Position numbers and translations under genes: made by a program. This document shows positions 22,542 through 33,290 of a stretch of 64,000 nt of DNA, in pieces (positions within the stretch are counted from its first letter, which is position 1; each line of letters opens with the position of its first letter). A model generated the notes under the pieces. The model did no database searches. It worked only from the letters and a program-made list of their open reading frames with translations, and was not told where the DNA came from. This DNA is from Salvator merianae (lineage: Eukaryota > Chordata > Lepidosauria > Squamata > Teiidae), in the NCBI GenBank assembly GCA_003586115.2, contig QVOM02000090.1, forward strand, positions 8,992,081-9,056,080, given 5' to 3'.

Positions 22542-23000
22542 CCTTTCCATTGCTTTTGTAGACTAAGTTGGCGAAATCCGGGCAACTTTGCATTCGGATT
22601 TAATGCGTTCTCAAGCTGTTCCAGATCGCTAGCCCGCTTTACTCTGCAATGTGAGAACGTGCAGAGTGACTATTTGGGAGATACCATGCTTTTTGTGGGG
22701 GCGTTCAGAGGGAGGGCTCCCCATTTCCTGCCATCCAATGACAGACTTTGTGGGTGGGCAGGAAGCACAGTAGTTCCTTCTGCCTCCATTATCCCCTCTT
22801 CCACTGCTGCCAGGAGGAAAGAAAGCTGTCCTCCATTTTACTTTGCCAATCTCTGGTTCCCCCATTCAGCACTGCCAGGATGAAAATATGCTACACTGCT
22901 GTGCTAAGAAGGGGCTCATTGTCCCACTTACTGGCTCTTTTGCAGTATTCTGCTGGTCCAACTACCATTCACTCTTTCTCGCCATTTTACTTCTCTCAGT
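22542..23000 (+). repeat. Dispersed repeat X, copy 2
   Basis: Same order and orientation as copy 1 (CTGCAATGTGAGAACGTGCA, GAGGGAGGGCTCCCCATTTC). It carries about 14 extra bases near 22680-22700 (TACCATGCTTTTTG) that copy 1 lacks. After about 22860 the two copies part. A poly-T run follows at 23029-23044. Confidence 0.7.
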
Positions 23001-23179
23001 TCATTAAAGATAAGCCTGAAGGAGTGTATTTTTTTTTTTTTTTTAATGCAATGGACCAATCTCATCAAACATACTTGAAAAAAGGAATCCCAGTCCTATT
23101 CATGCCCCACTTCTATACATTTTGTAATGCATAAATGAAAGCCCACACTGGGCAATGTGCATTTTATATAAGATAAGTT

Positions 23180-23830
23180 TCCTAAAAACCGTGCGGATTC
23201 TTCCGCTCAAATATGGACGGCCTCTCTTCGCTCTTGAAAAGGAAAAAGACCAAAAACCCTATCGGGATGAAGCACCAAAATAGGGTGCCATTAGGTTGTT
23301 CAGTTTAGCCCCTCTACTAGAACGGCTCCTTCTCCTCACCATTTCTCTATCTCTCTCTTCCTCCTCCAAACCTTTGTAGGTTCCTGGGGTTGGTTTGAGA
23401 GGACAGCTGTCAGTGAGCCGAGATGAAATAGGTGCCTGGAGAGCAGTTAGGAGATAATTAATATTTGCAGCACAGTGCGGGGATTGCTTTCTGTCTTCTG
23501 CCTGACAGGGGACTTGGGGAAGGAAAGGAGGGAGGGGAGGGCACGCAAAGCTATAAAATCCATCACTTTTCAAGCCCCTGTTTGATATTCACCCTGCCCA
23601 TATGCCCCTCTATAACCGTGTAAACTCCAGGGTGGAGTAAGAAAAAGCCCTTTGTAAATGTGGAAGGAAAGCCATTAATGAGCTAATATATACATATAGG
23701 CTTACAATATTTGCCCTTCCAGAACTGATGGGCAAACTGAAATGCAAATATTCTTAGAAATTCATATTTTTCTGAGTTTTGCAGCATATTTCTCCAACAA
23801 TGTATTGAAAATTTATGAACTGAGCTAGAA
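23180..23830. promoter_or_regulatory. Unique block, possible conserved noncoding elements
   Basis: Two clusters stand out. One is 23400-23500, with GACAGCTGTCAGTG and GATAATTAATATTTGCAG. The other is 23640-23820, with GCCATTAATGAGCTAATATA, GAAATGCAAATATTC (an octamer-like ATGCAAAT) and ATTCATATTTTTCTGAG. No repeat or coding signal interrupts them. Without alignment this is inference. Confidence 0.35.
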
Positions 23831-24567
23831 CTGGGACAAGCAAATTTGGAATGGAACATAAGAACCAGGATAAAAGAAAAAAAGATAAAAAAATAAATAA
23901 AAACCGGGAGGGTCTTTCCCCCCCCCCCCCCCGTATTTATTTCAAGGTAGAGGTGCTTAAATCAAGTTAGATGGTTGCAAATCCGCTTATGTACTAACTG
24001 AATATACTTCTCTGTGCAGGTAAATTCATTTTAACTACTAATATTTATTCTTCCTCAGAGTTGCTTACATGGTCTTTGGGTCAGACAGTCACACATGACA
24101 AACATGTTATAGACCTAAAACAAAGTATATGGTTCAACATGGCAATTTCCTGATTAGGCTGCTACTTTCATTCAGCAGGTGGAATTCTGAGAGCTAGTTT
24201 GTTGTAGATCTCAGAACCTTTATTAAGGGGGTTTGGAATGTCCAGATTTAAGTTCCAAATTGGCCATGAAGCTGCCTCGTGCCTCAAACAAAGATAAAAT
24301 ATTGCAGAGGGAACCTATGTCTGCAAGAAACAAAGTGAAATATAAATCTATTTCCTCACTGCACCATCTACTCCTGTAAGATTTCTCAGGGGCTTAACCT
24401 GGAGAAAGAACCCCTACTTCTAAGTCTGTCCTAAATTTAAGATATCTACACTAGAGCAGCGCAGCACAGGGGAAGCAGTGAAAGATTCAGCCATGACTGG
24501 AGAAATACAAATACAAAACACACATTGTCGAAATCCAGGGAAAATGGTGTTTACGAATGCTTCTGTA
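23831..24567. other. Unassigned; poly-C at 23918-23932
   Basis: Otherwise unique. GGCCATGAAGCTGCCTCGTGCC near 24263 resembles one end of the SINE family seen at 59166. Confidence 0.5.
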
Positions 24568-24650
24568 TTTTAATTATTTATTTATAACATTTGTATCCTG
24601 CCTATCACCTGGGTGGCCCCACGATAGGTCACAACATACTTTAAAACACA
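24568..24650 (-). mobile_element. L2-type LINE 3' tail
   Basis: The reverse complement reads GTGACCTATCGTGGGGCC, GGCAGGATACAAATG, then ATAAATAAATAATT, as in the plus-strand tails at 4.1 and 58.9 kb. Confidence 0.55.
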
Positions 24651-24718
24651 AACACTAAAACATCAAGCCGGGAGAAGATTCCTTCTTTGTTCTGCATGTG
24701 CCAAATTATTTAACAGCA

Positions 24719-24990
24719 GAAAGAAGGGAAGGAGAAAGAGAAGAAGGAGAAGGAGTTGGTTTTTTTGTATGCTGCTTTTCTCACCCTGAGGAGACTCAAA
24801 GCAGCTGACAAACCTTCTGTTCTTCTCCCCACAACAGACACCCTGTGAGGCAGGTGGGGCTGTGAGAACTCAGAACAGAGCTGTGATGAGCCCAAGGTCA
24901 CCCAGCTGGCTTTCTGCAGGAGTGTAGACTCGAACCAGGAGAATTCCAGATAGGAGTCTGACATGCTAACCACAAGGCCAAACTGGCTCA
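24719..24990 (-). mobile_element. tRNA-derived (MIR/CORE-like) SINE, full length
   Basis: On the minus strand it begins GAGCCAGTTTGGCCTTGTGG (box A region) and has box B GGTTCGAGTCT. A CORE-like GAAAGCCAGCTGGGTGACC follows, then CACAGGGTGTCTGTTGTGG, and it ends in a (GAA)-rich tail (plus-strand 24719-24758). A second copy, also minus, lies at 43120-43417. Confidence 0.8.
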
Positions 24991-26019
24991 GGACAAATCA
25001 CAAGGGCAAACTGGTACCGTTCTCTATTCCTAGACAATGCCCCCAGCCTTGGAATCAGGATAAAGGGCCACATTTCCTATTACTAGACTTACGGAACTGG
25101 CCAAGTTTCTAATGGTGGCAGCCCACCCGTGGCCCCTATGCCCAGCAATGTCAGTAACTAGCTTCAAGTTGGCATTTTAAATATCCCACTGCATATGTAG
25201 TGCCCTTCCCAGCCCGTGTGCAAAATTTAAAAAGTGGCTCATGGACCCATATAACTAAAATGGGGGATGCAGAACCTGCAACAGGTGGTTGTTTTTGCAG
25301 GAGTGACTAACGCTTTGAGATGTTGCTAAGCTTTCTCCAGCTCCAGCCAATGTGTTCAATGACAAAGAATGATGAAAGCTACAGATCTGGAGGGCTTTTT
25401 ATTAACCCACCAAGCACCCTGGGGCTCTGGTGCTTCAGAAAGTACTTCCCGTAAAATATCAGATGTTGTAAGTCCATTACATGGATTTGAAACCAACCAT
25501 CTTCATTCACTGTTACTTGAGATTTTGTTTATATAACAAATATAGTTATCTTCTCAGTCTTTTGTTGCACGGATACTAACTGTATGTATGCATGGGTTTA
25601 TTGTGCAGCTCTTGAATGTGAAAGATATTGCTGTTTACCCTACCCCATCTTATCCTTTTAGAACTGAAGCAGAGCTTCAAGCCACTCTTCCAATAAACAG
25701 TTGGAAACCAGAGGCAAGAAAGACAGTGAGCGCAGTGTGGATTTGTACCACCCCATCTTCATTGCTGCCTTGACCCAAGGGGCGTTGTTTTCCATATATA
25801 TCAATAATGTAAATGTGCTGTGCTTTACCATCAGTTTGTTTCCAATCCCAATCTTTTTGCCTGTATAGCAGCATATGGGATTGCTTGCACAAGACATTTT
25901 CAGTTGCAGAATTCTTGGTAGCAGCAATGTCTGCAAGAGCTCTCCGTCACTGGATGACATAGTAGCTCCTCTTCTCTCCAATAAATAAAGAAATGCATTT
26001 ACATTTACCTAATTAAAGC
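24991..26019. other. Unassigned, no gene seen
   Basis: The longest ORF is 107 codons (minus, 25658-25981), crossing unique sequence without features. Confidence 0.5.
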
Positions 26020-26150
26020 CAGGGGTGGTAAATCTGTTGTCCACAAAATGCTGCTCCACTGTTGTCAACCTCAATCAGCACAGCCAACGGTTAGGACTGA
26101 TGGGCGATGCCAGTCGGAAGCATCTGTAGGGCAACCAGATTCTATACCTG
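26020..26150. mobile_element. hAT-like MITE
   Basis: The left end CAGGGGTGGTAAATCTG and the right end, read reversed, CAGGTATAGAATCTGGTTG are imperfect inverted repeats. GACTGATGGGCGATGCCAG is the diverged core. Flanks TAATTAAA / AATTTAAA (6 of 8) could be the 8-bp duplication expected of hAT, one base outside the CAGG ends. Confidence 0.55.
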
Positions 26151-26929
26151 CAATTTAAACAAGGAGAATACATAGATGGAAACAGCAGCATGCTTTTCTA
26201 GAATGATCACTGGGCATCCGTTTTTTTTTTTTTTTTAAATCAAGTCCTGTTCAGGTTTTACGTCTGAACAGAGAATAACAATAAGAGTAGGAAACATGAT
26301 GCAGATTCTACTACGCTTGATGTGAAACCTCCCCGTGAGCATCTAAGAGGAAAGATGAAAAGCTTTCCAATAGCTCAGATGAACTAAGAAGTCCCTTTCA
26401 GAGAGGCCTTCTCACAATGGGATAATGAGGGACACGTGGACCTGCCCAGCCGGTGGACTCTTCCAGTAGGAATGGACCATCTGGAGAAGTCCATCTCAGG
26501 GTAAGCGCGGAAACAGCCTCAAACTGTAGCCACTACGGCTAGGAGTGTGTAAGGAGCTGACTGAAATGCTTTGTAAAGTCTTTGCACCAGCCATGGCCCT
26601 CCACATGAAAGGTGAAATTGTTAGGTGTCTCACCTGGCTTCAGAACCACCATTTCTGCAGCTGGAAGGAGATGGGATGGGACCATGCAGTGACATTGTGC
26701 AGCCCACTATGATTTCAGGCCTGTTAGGGGATGGCAGAAGGCCGAGGAAGCCTAAACGCATAGCAAACCACACAATGACATCATGGCATGCGCCTGCTCC
26801 TCCAACATGGCTGAGGTGGCGTTTCCCAGACCAGTTGGGAGCAGAACAAGAGTATGTGTTCGCATCAGCTTACCTAACAAACGGGGCCTTCATGTAGCAG
26901 TGCGCAGTTCCCTAGCACGCTTTGCAAAG
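26151..26929. other. Unassigned; poly-T at 26221-26236
   Basis: A 90-codon ORF at 26625-26897 shows no domain. Otherwise unique. Confidence 0.55.
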
Positions 26930-27230
26930 CCTTCGATTCATCAGCCCACGCGCCTCTAATTATAAGTTCTCCTCAAAACAAATGGCTCCATGGCTCCACA
27001 TTTCCTTCAGAGCAGGGCCGGGCCGGTGCTTTCCATGCCAGTCTTCTAATACCTCTAAGTTATCTTTTGTCAGTTGGTAGCGAAGGAGTTAAAAGTTTCT
27101 TCCTCCATCCTCCTTCTGGGCAAGTCACCCTTGGCCCTCAAAGGGCCTTTTGCAATGGAGAAGGGGCAGCCAGGTTATTGCAGTGTTTAGCTACGGTTTC
27201 ATACGTGTTATATTTTCTTGCTTGAAGTTT
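26930..27230. promoter_or_regulatory. Unique block, possible conserved element
   Basis: Includes CGCGCCTCTAATTATAAG, CAAAACAAATGGCTCC, GTTATCTTTTGTCAGTTGG and GGCCTTTTGCAATGG in repeat-free sequence. Inference from composition only. Confidence 0.25.
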
Positions 27231-28581
27231 TTGTCTGCTCTTCCCACTTAGAACTCAAGCCAACATATCTGAACCTTCCTTTGAATCTTCATGGCAGCCC
27301 TGTGTGGAAAGGCGGGCTTGCTTAAATGTGGATTTAGTCCTAGACCTCTCGAATGAAAGTCTGAACTGCAAACTGGTAATACACAGTATATACACTACTA
27401 CTAACACATTCTGTCTGCCTTTACAACATATTTTCCGGCAGCCTGTGTGTAGATGCCGTACAATGGGAGGATCAGGCTCAAATGTTAGTAATCAGCACCA
27501 TGGACAGTTCACTATGGAATTAGCAATGCAAGATGCTCAGAAAGTTACACTTAACAGAAGTCTTCCAGTTTCTTTGCTCCCTAATTGCTTGAAAATTGCT
27601 GGCACTTTCAGTGGACCTTCTAAGTAAAAAGTTTCCACACATCTCAGTGCATACATAACTCCGATTTTGCTGAACTCTATGGAAGAAAAATAGGAAATAA
27701 ATAGGATAAAGAAAGATCTCACAGATACCTGTTTTTACGTCCTTCTGGACTAGTAATGTTCTTTCCTGCCTCTGCTGCAAAGTATTCCCAACAATTCCAT
27801 TGGGTTTAGATTCACTAAAAAAGAAAAGTGGTGAATATTAAACTGGATAAAAGTGGCTGAATTCAGTTTTAGTGGAATCATAAACCTCCCCTCTCATGCT
27901 CACCAGTCAAATCCTATCAACTTTCCCCTTTCTGCTGCTTTCATTCCTTTCCTAGTGGTGCGTTTTAGGAAATTAAAATGAAAGAAACAGCCACTCGCCT
28001 ATAAAAAGTTTTCCCCCAGGATGCTCCAGGGTCCCTACTGGATGCGTGGGTTCCCAGGACCCGTGTGCAAAGGTCCATGGGAAATTCTGTAACTGCTGAA
28101 AAGCATGTCTCTTGATAGAATTCCAGAAGTGAAATCTGCAGATGTTAATTGTAACGCTAACTTACTGGACTGGTATTTGAAGCTCCTCTGGGCACTGGCA
28201 ACCAGACAATGTTGTCCATTATTCTGAGAGAAGCAGATTAGTTTCATGTGCATAGGAGAGATTAAGTAGTATCCAGCTCTTGTCTTCCTATATCACACAG
28301 TCGTTCCCATCTATACCTTAGCATCTGCTGCCCAGAACAGTCATCTTATTCTGCCTGGGGATACGACTAGTTTTGTCTGTGAATCCAAACGTCCCATTTT
28401 GCTTTCTGTGAAATTCTGCTGCCTTTATCGAATTGTGGAATCACTTCCCTCTGCAGCTCAAATTGGCCTCCTGATGTCCATGATCAGAATGGGACTAGCA
28501 CAGGCTGTGTGGAGTTCACTTGACTGGTTTCTCATTAGCTCTGTTCCATGATTTTTTAAAGAATCATGCATCGTCTAGACC
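27231..28581. other. Unassigned, no gene seen
   Basis: The ORF of 107 codons at 27304-27627 has no features. CATGATTTTTTAAAGAATCATG (28545-28566) is a short imperfect palindrome. Confidence 0.5.
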
Positions 28582-28896
28582 TACGGATATGCATGAACAA
28601 AATTTACATGTTCATTTTGCCGTCAAAGAAAGCACTGGTGAATCGTAACTTCAAAAATCCAGTTTTTCGCATTCGCTTTTGTGCTTTTTGTGATAAAAAT
28701 TCAATTTTTCCCATTAAAAACTCAGCAAAAACACAAATATTCAATCAAATATTTCATTTTTGCAAGCAGGAGACAGGTTCGATTTGAGCGAAGTTTTGGA
28801 AATGTGAAAAACCGCATTTTCATTTGATGTGAATATCTGTGAATGCAAAATATTTGATCGAATTTGCAAATGCAAATTAAATTTTGCACATCTCTC
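28582..28896. mobile_element. AT-rich hAT-like MITE, decayed
   Basis: It starts TACGGATATGCATGAAC and ends AAATTTTGCACATCTCTC, inverted versions of TAGGGATGTGCA. The interior is rich in GCAAATTT, AAAAATCC and TTCGCATT words shared with 32429-32768. No clear target duplication was found. Confidence 0.55.
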
Positions 28897-29893
28897 TCCA
28901 AACCTGCTCTTATGTTCCTGGCTAAGTGCTACAATGTCCAACCAGATGGAATCTCTTCATCTTAAGCAACACTAAACCCGTATTTAGATGCTTCAGATTT
29001 ACAAAACAGTTGATGTCCTGAGCAGAGCCCAATGTATTCCTGCGATTATGTTCTGAGTTCAAACATATTTCTGCGATGATGTTCAAAAGCATCCTTAACA
29101 ATTGCCAGTGATTCCACTGTGCTTAGGCCTGCAATGATTTAAGCTCAGCGGGTGTCTTCCCACACATTGTGCAGTATCATCAAACAAAGGCCAATTTCAT
29201 AGCAGCCTAAGTGTACCATGCAGTTTTACCCCTTGCCCTCTAATTGGCAGTCTGCGGGGGGGGGTTCCATGTCGTTAGCCAGCCAATGGAACAGGATGTC
29301 TGTGGATGTCAATGAAACGTGCATATCCATTAGCCTATAGAGATGCTATCAGTGTGGATTGGATTTTATGATGGGCAGGAAGGTATCAAGTACAACTACA
29401 GGGACTGGATGGTTCTTTGCAGGAGATCTCCTTTTCCCCAATTCCCCTCCCTTTTCTCTAATTATAGATCTATCCTCTTGTTGTCAGAAGTTTGAGACTC
29501 TTCATATGCAAAGATTTTCCAGGTATAATATGAGACCACGTGTACTATTTTATGTTAATATGCCAGAAATCAGGAAAGCTCTGTGACACAGACTTGGTTA
29601 GCCAAACAGCAGACCCTAATGTGATGAGCCAGTTTCAAGCAAGAGTACGATTAGGGAAATGTACTGAGTAATTGGAGAGAGAATGATTTTCTCTTCCCAT
29701 ACATCTTTACTGCTGTTTTTGGCTCAGCTATGTGTGATTGGCTGGGCAAAGTCTCTACTACGAGCTCAACAGGCGTCTAAGCTATTCGCCATCTTAAATC
29801 TCAGCTAGGCAAAGTCAAGTTCCAATTATAACTTCCATCATCTCGCTGCAGTAGCAACATCAGTTGCTTTGATGTGTGTGTGTCTAAATGAGT
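28897..29893. other. Unassigned; G run at 29256-29264
   Basis: Unique sequence. A 75-codon ORF (29359-29586) shows nothing recognisable. Confidence 0.5.
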
Positions 29894-29927
29894 GAGATAG
29901 GATGGATAGACAGATAGATAGACAGAC

Positions 29928-29978
<51 letters not shown>

Positions 29979-29980
29979 TA
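29894..29980. repeat. (GATA)n/(GACA)n microsatellite
   Basis: Alternating blocks of GATA and GACA tetramers: GACA-GATA mixture, about seven GATA, then six GACA. Confidence 0.95.
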
Positions 29981-30273
29981 TTGAGATCCTCTTCTTCTCC
30001 TTCCCTCCTGCAGAACATGAGTTTCCAAATATTGTGGGTCTGCAGGCATATATTCAGTTCAGAAGGATTGTCCTGGATGCCATTCACAAGTGGAAGAAAA
30101 CAACCTGACTTGAGGATATAAACAATGGAACAATGTTCTTCACCCCTGGCTAGCACTGAAAAGACACTGGAGGTTTTCGATCTAGTGGGTAGGTAAAATG
30201 TTCAAACTTTGTATGGAGGCCATGAAGTAAGGATGGACTGTAGGACAGCCAACTCTGTGCTTTTGGTCTCTAG

Positions 30274-30628
30274 ATGCCTTGGACTACGGAACCCATCAGT
30301 GGCCATGTCTCCACGTACATTACCCACTACGTTGCCCACCGTCTCTGCATCTCTACTTGTGGCAGCAGTAGGCACGTCGTGGTGATCATAACAGTCCTAT
30401 TTTTGGCCGTGATCTCCATCAGAGATGCCATTTTTGCAGGGCACAATTTTTCAGCCCGAACAGAGGTGCCATGGCCAGCTGCAGGGCATGTTGCCTCTGT
30501 GCTTGCAAATGGAGATGCGGAGGAGTCATTTTCAGAGGGGGATCACAGCGCCTTCCCCACACAGCTGGAAAATGGAGACACAGCCAATGACAGTTGTGGG
30601 TCACAAGATCCAGAGGGCACAAGGCAGG
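30274..30628 (+). other. Open reading block with splice-like borders, possible orphan exon
   Basis: A pyrimidine stretch ending TTTTGGTCTCTAG precedes 30274, and GGCAG|GGTAAGA places a good GT donor at 30629. Between them 355 bases are open in one frame, starting with an ATG right after the AG. The product has a hydrophobic segment (VVVIITVLFLAVI, about residues 30-43) and then an acidic G/D/E/S-rich part. A stop precedes the ATG in frame. I do not recognise the protein. The two sites may be coincidental. Confidence 0.2.
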
Positions 30629-31227
30629 GTAAGAATGACACGGATGATGCGGGGCTAAACATACCCATGATCTAGAATGGTTTTTGCTGTTATAAAGCTG
30701 CAGATTCCATCCACATGCAGGCTTTTGTGAGCCAGTTTTCTCGATTGTTCCAGCATCTCCCGAAACAGCCCTGTTCCTTTAAGCTGCTCGTCTTGGCTAT
30801 GCATGAAGAGACAAGCTGACCCCATCTCTAATGCTTCAGTCCCTGCTCTCTGGCTCCCGTCAGAAAGTAACCTGAGGGCAAGATGTGCCATCACTTCTTT
30901 ATTTGGTTCTGTCTCATAATTACACAACTGTTCCTTCCACGCAGCATTAAGCAGGGGGTGTGAGTGAGCCAGTACATGTGCGTGTGTGTGCGTGCATCCA
31001 AGGGCACGTGGGCACATGGCTGCTTTCTCCTCTGAGAACGCCTTCTGTCGTTGTATAAACAAACACACAGCACCCAGTTTAGCCTTGCAACAGAGCAATG
31101 CCTTCAAGGTAAACAAACAGCAGACACCCCTGCTGGAATCTGGCTGGCACCGGCTGGCAAGGAGCCTTAACTGTTTCTGCGTACTTTCTGGAGGCCACAC
31201 TGACGCTCAGGTTTAAAGCCGGAGATC
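30629..31227. other. Unassigned
   Basis: A minus ORF of 181 codons (30655-31200) has unremarkable composition and overlaps a GTGTGTGTGCGTGC patch near 30980. No domain is seen, so it is not called. Confidence 0.45.
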
Positions 31228-31290
31228 TATGCTTAAACTTTGGCTCTGCCACAGCCTACCCAGGTGACCTTGGGCAATTCATTTCCCCCA
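31228..31290 (+). mobile_element. MIR-like (CORE-SINE) fragment
   Basis: CTTAAACTTTGGCTCTGCCAC followed by GGTGACCTTGGGCAATTCA matches the MIR core order (box B remnant, CTCTGCCAC, TGACCTTGGGCAAGTCA). About 60 bp survive. Confidence 0.6.
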
Positions 31291-32039
31291 CACCTGGTGT
31301 CAACCGTTGCAAATGTTGCACAACCAAGAGAAAAAAGGGACATACCCCTAGGCACACATTTGCTATTAAGAAGGAACTGTGTTCCTGAACTAGTGCAATG
31401 CAGATTTGTAGGCCATTTCCACACTTGCCATAAATGGATTAAGAAGGGGCCTATAGGCCTTTCTTCTGCACACTGCTGTGGGATAAGGGTGACTCTTCCG
31501 CCTCCTAGTATGATCTGTCTGCATAGGACAGAGTGGAGATTGAGCATCCAAAACGGCGTCCTAGTCTGGTTCATTGGTAGGTCTTGATTTTGAGGTCTAC
31601 TGGCATACTCAGCGGTGGTATACTGAACCACAGAGGTGTATGGGTGGCACGCCTCCTTAATCCTTATATTACGGGGACCGATTTAACGCCCCCACCATGA
31701 GCTTTGAAGGCCAGGAGCTTTTGTTTCTAGCCTTTGGAGCATTCAGAGCCCCCCCCCCCTTTTGCTGGCTCTGGAGCTAGTATGAGTTTCAGAGTCAGCA
31801 CAGGGGCTGACGTGGAACAGTTTGGGACAGATTACATATCCCAGTATGCGGCAGACCACCCTGCCCCAGGACAGCCTCCGTATGTACAGAAATGACAGTT
31901 GATGGCTGACCATAAGGCTGATTGGTTTCTTGGGAATAAGAAATTTCCCAAGCACAGAGAATTATTATTATTATTATCATTTTTTGTTTAACAATATATG
32001 GCCAATAGCAAGGATCTCTAGGGGTATATTCTGACATGG
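31291..32039. other. Unassigned; poly-C near 31750, (ATT)n at 31963-31981
   Basis: Nothing else is recognised. ORFs of 115 and 132 codons overlap on opposite strands. Confidence 0.5.
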
Positions 32040-32040
32040 A

Positions 32041-32086
32041 ATTTAATCAGTTTACAGTCCGTCTTCAGTTCCTGCTGGCCCGACAC
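32041..32086 (+). repeat. Isolated 44-bp piece of repeat X
   Basis: 41 of 44 bases match 19341-19384, and the first 32 are identical. Homology stops abruptly at CGACA/TGACA. It adjoins the hAT-like sequence that follows. Confidence 0.75.
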
Positions 32087-32270
32087 TCTGTCTGTTTGAA
32101 AATAAAGTTTGAATTCAAACTGAACAAAGTGGTGTTCTAATGAACCTCGTGAACACACCCTTTTCGACTGAGGTTCCAAGATGTTTGAATTGAACCAAAC
32201 ACCCTCCTGTTGGAAGGAAAAAAAGTTTGTTTTGAACTGAGCACACAAAAAAAGTTTCTGCACATCTCTA
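32087..32270. mobile_element. hAT-like MITE, right part
   Basis: It ends GTTTCTGCACATCTCTA, the same terminus as 28582-28896 and 32429-32768. The interior has TTTGAATTCAAACTGAAC and GTTTGAATTGAACC, typical of the related squamate family. The left end is not recognisable. Confidence 0.5.
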
Positions 32271-32420
32271 CTCTTAATTATTCAAATAATGGTGTTGGGA
32301 TTATTTTGCCAAAGAAAGCTGCAAATATTGGTGGCAGGAAAAGGAGCAATGAAAGAGAATCTCAGAACCGGCCTATTTTTAGTTCAATTGCTGCCACGTT
32401 TTTATTTTTGTTTTGTCTTA

Positions 32421-32776
32421 ATGCATACTAGGGATGTGCAAATTTCAATCTGCATTTGAAAAATTTGTGCAAAATTTCATTTTTTTTGCAAATTTTTGCA
32501 TCGAAATGAAAATGGCTTTTTTCACATTTACAGTTTTTGATCAAAAACAAAAAAGCCTACTTCTTTTGTGAATAGAAATTTGTTGAATTTTTGCATTTTT
32601 CGCTGTGTTTAAGCCATGAAAATGGCATTTTCAATGGAAAACATTGTGAAAAATGCAAAACGAATGCGGAAAATGTGTTTTCGACAACGAAATTTGCTGA
32701 CGAAGCGAAAATGCAGATTTTCATTTAAAAAACAAATCAAAAATGATTTTTTTTCATGTACATCCCTAATGCATCC
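32421..32776. mobile_element. hAT-like MITE with intact ends and 8-bp target duplication
   Basis: The element is 32429-32768 (340 bp). The left end TAGGGATGTGCA and the right end TGTACATCCCTA are inverted repeats with one mismatch. It is flanked by ATGCATAC (32421-32428) and ATGCATCC (32769-32776), 7 of 8 identical, the duplication length expected of hAT. The interior is AT-rich and itself partly palindromic, with no transposase ORF. The near-intact duplication suggests a younger insertion than 28582. Confidence 0.8.
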
Positions 32777-33159
32777 TTGTTCGGTAGCTCTTTTCCTTTT
32801 TAACATTTTTATTGACTCTTGTTAGCCACCTCCAGTCATTACAAAGTAGGGAAAATGCAAGTATATAAATAAACAAATATGACTTGCAGTCTGCAAATTC
32901 AGGCCATGGTTTTCTTCCTGAACCTGCTGCTGTTACTCAATAGCAAATTTAGTCTCAAAATCATAAAAGGCTTTGTCACTTAAGCATGCCATAGTTCAAT
33001 CTTTGAAAATTTTCCATGTGACCCCAACAGATTATTCAAAGATCCCCTTAAATTTTGCAAAGTAAGCAGACCATTGGTTAGTCTGCATGAGCATGCCATG
33101 CCAAACTTTGACTGTATGCATTAAACTTAATGTTCCAGAAAGCCTCTCCCCAAAGTCAC
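32777..33159. other. Unassigned
   Basis: ATATAAATAAACAAATATG near 32862 resembles a LINE tail but no body precedes it. Confidence 0.5.
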
Positions 33160-33290
33160 CATGCCTGATCTCGTGCACAGTCCATCTGCCTCTTCCCATA
33201 TTTTCAGCGTAGCATTAATTTGATTGACAGCGGGTAATTACGACACTCAGTCACAGGGTATCTAGCCTTCAAGTTCCATTCCTCTCTGGA
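33160..33290. promoter_or_regulatory. Unique AT-rich block, possible conserved element
   Basis: GCGTAGCATTAATTTGATTGACAG and GGGTAATTACGACACTC hold adjacent ATTAAT, TGATTGACAG (PBX/MEIS-like) and TAATTA sites. No repeat similarity is seen. Inference only. Confidence 0.35.

Noticed and set aside
29894..29980. GATA/GACA array as a CRISPR-like repeat
   Set aside because: Simple tetranucleotide microsatellite with no spacers.
30655..31200. 181-codon minus-strand ORF
   Set aside because: Long by chance. It spans a GT-rich patch and has no recognisable domain or conserved motif.
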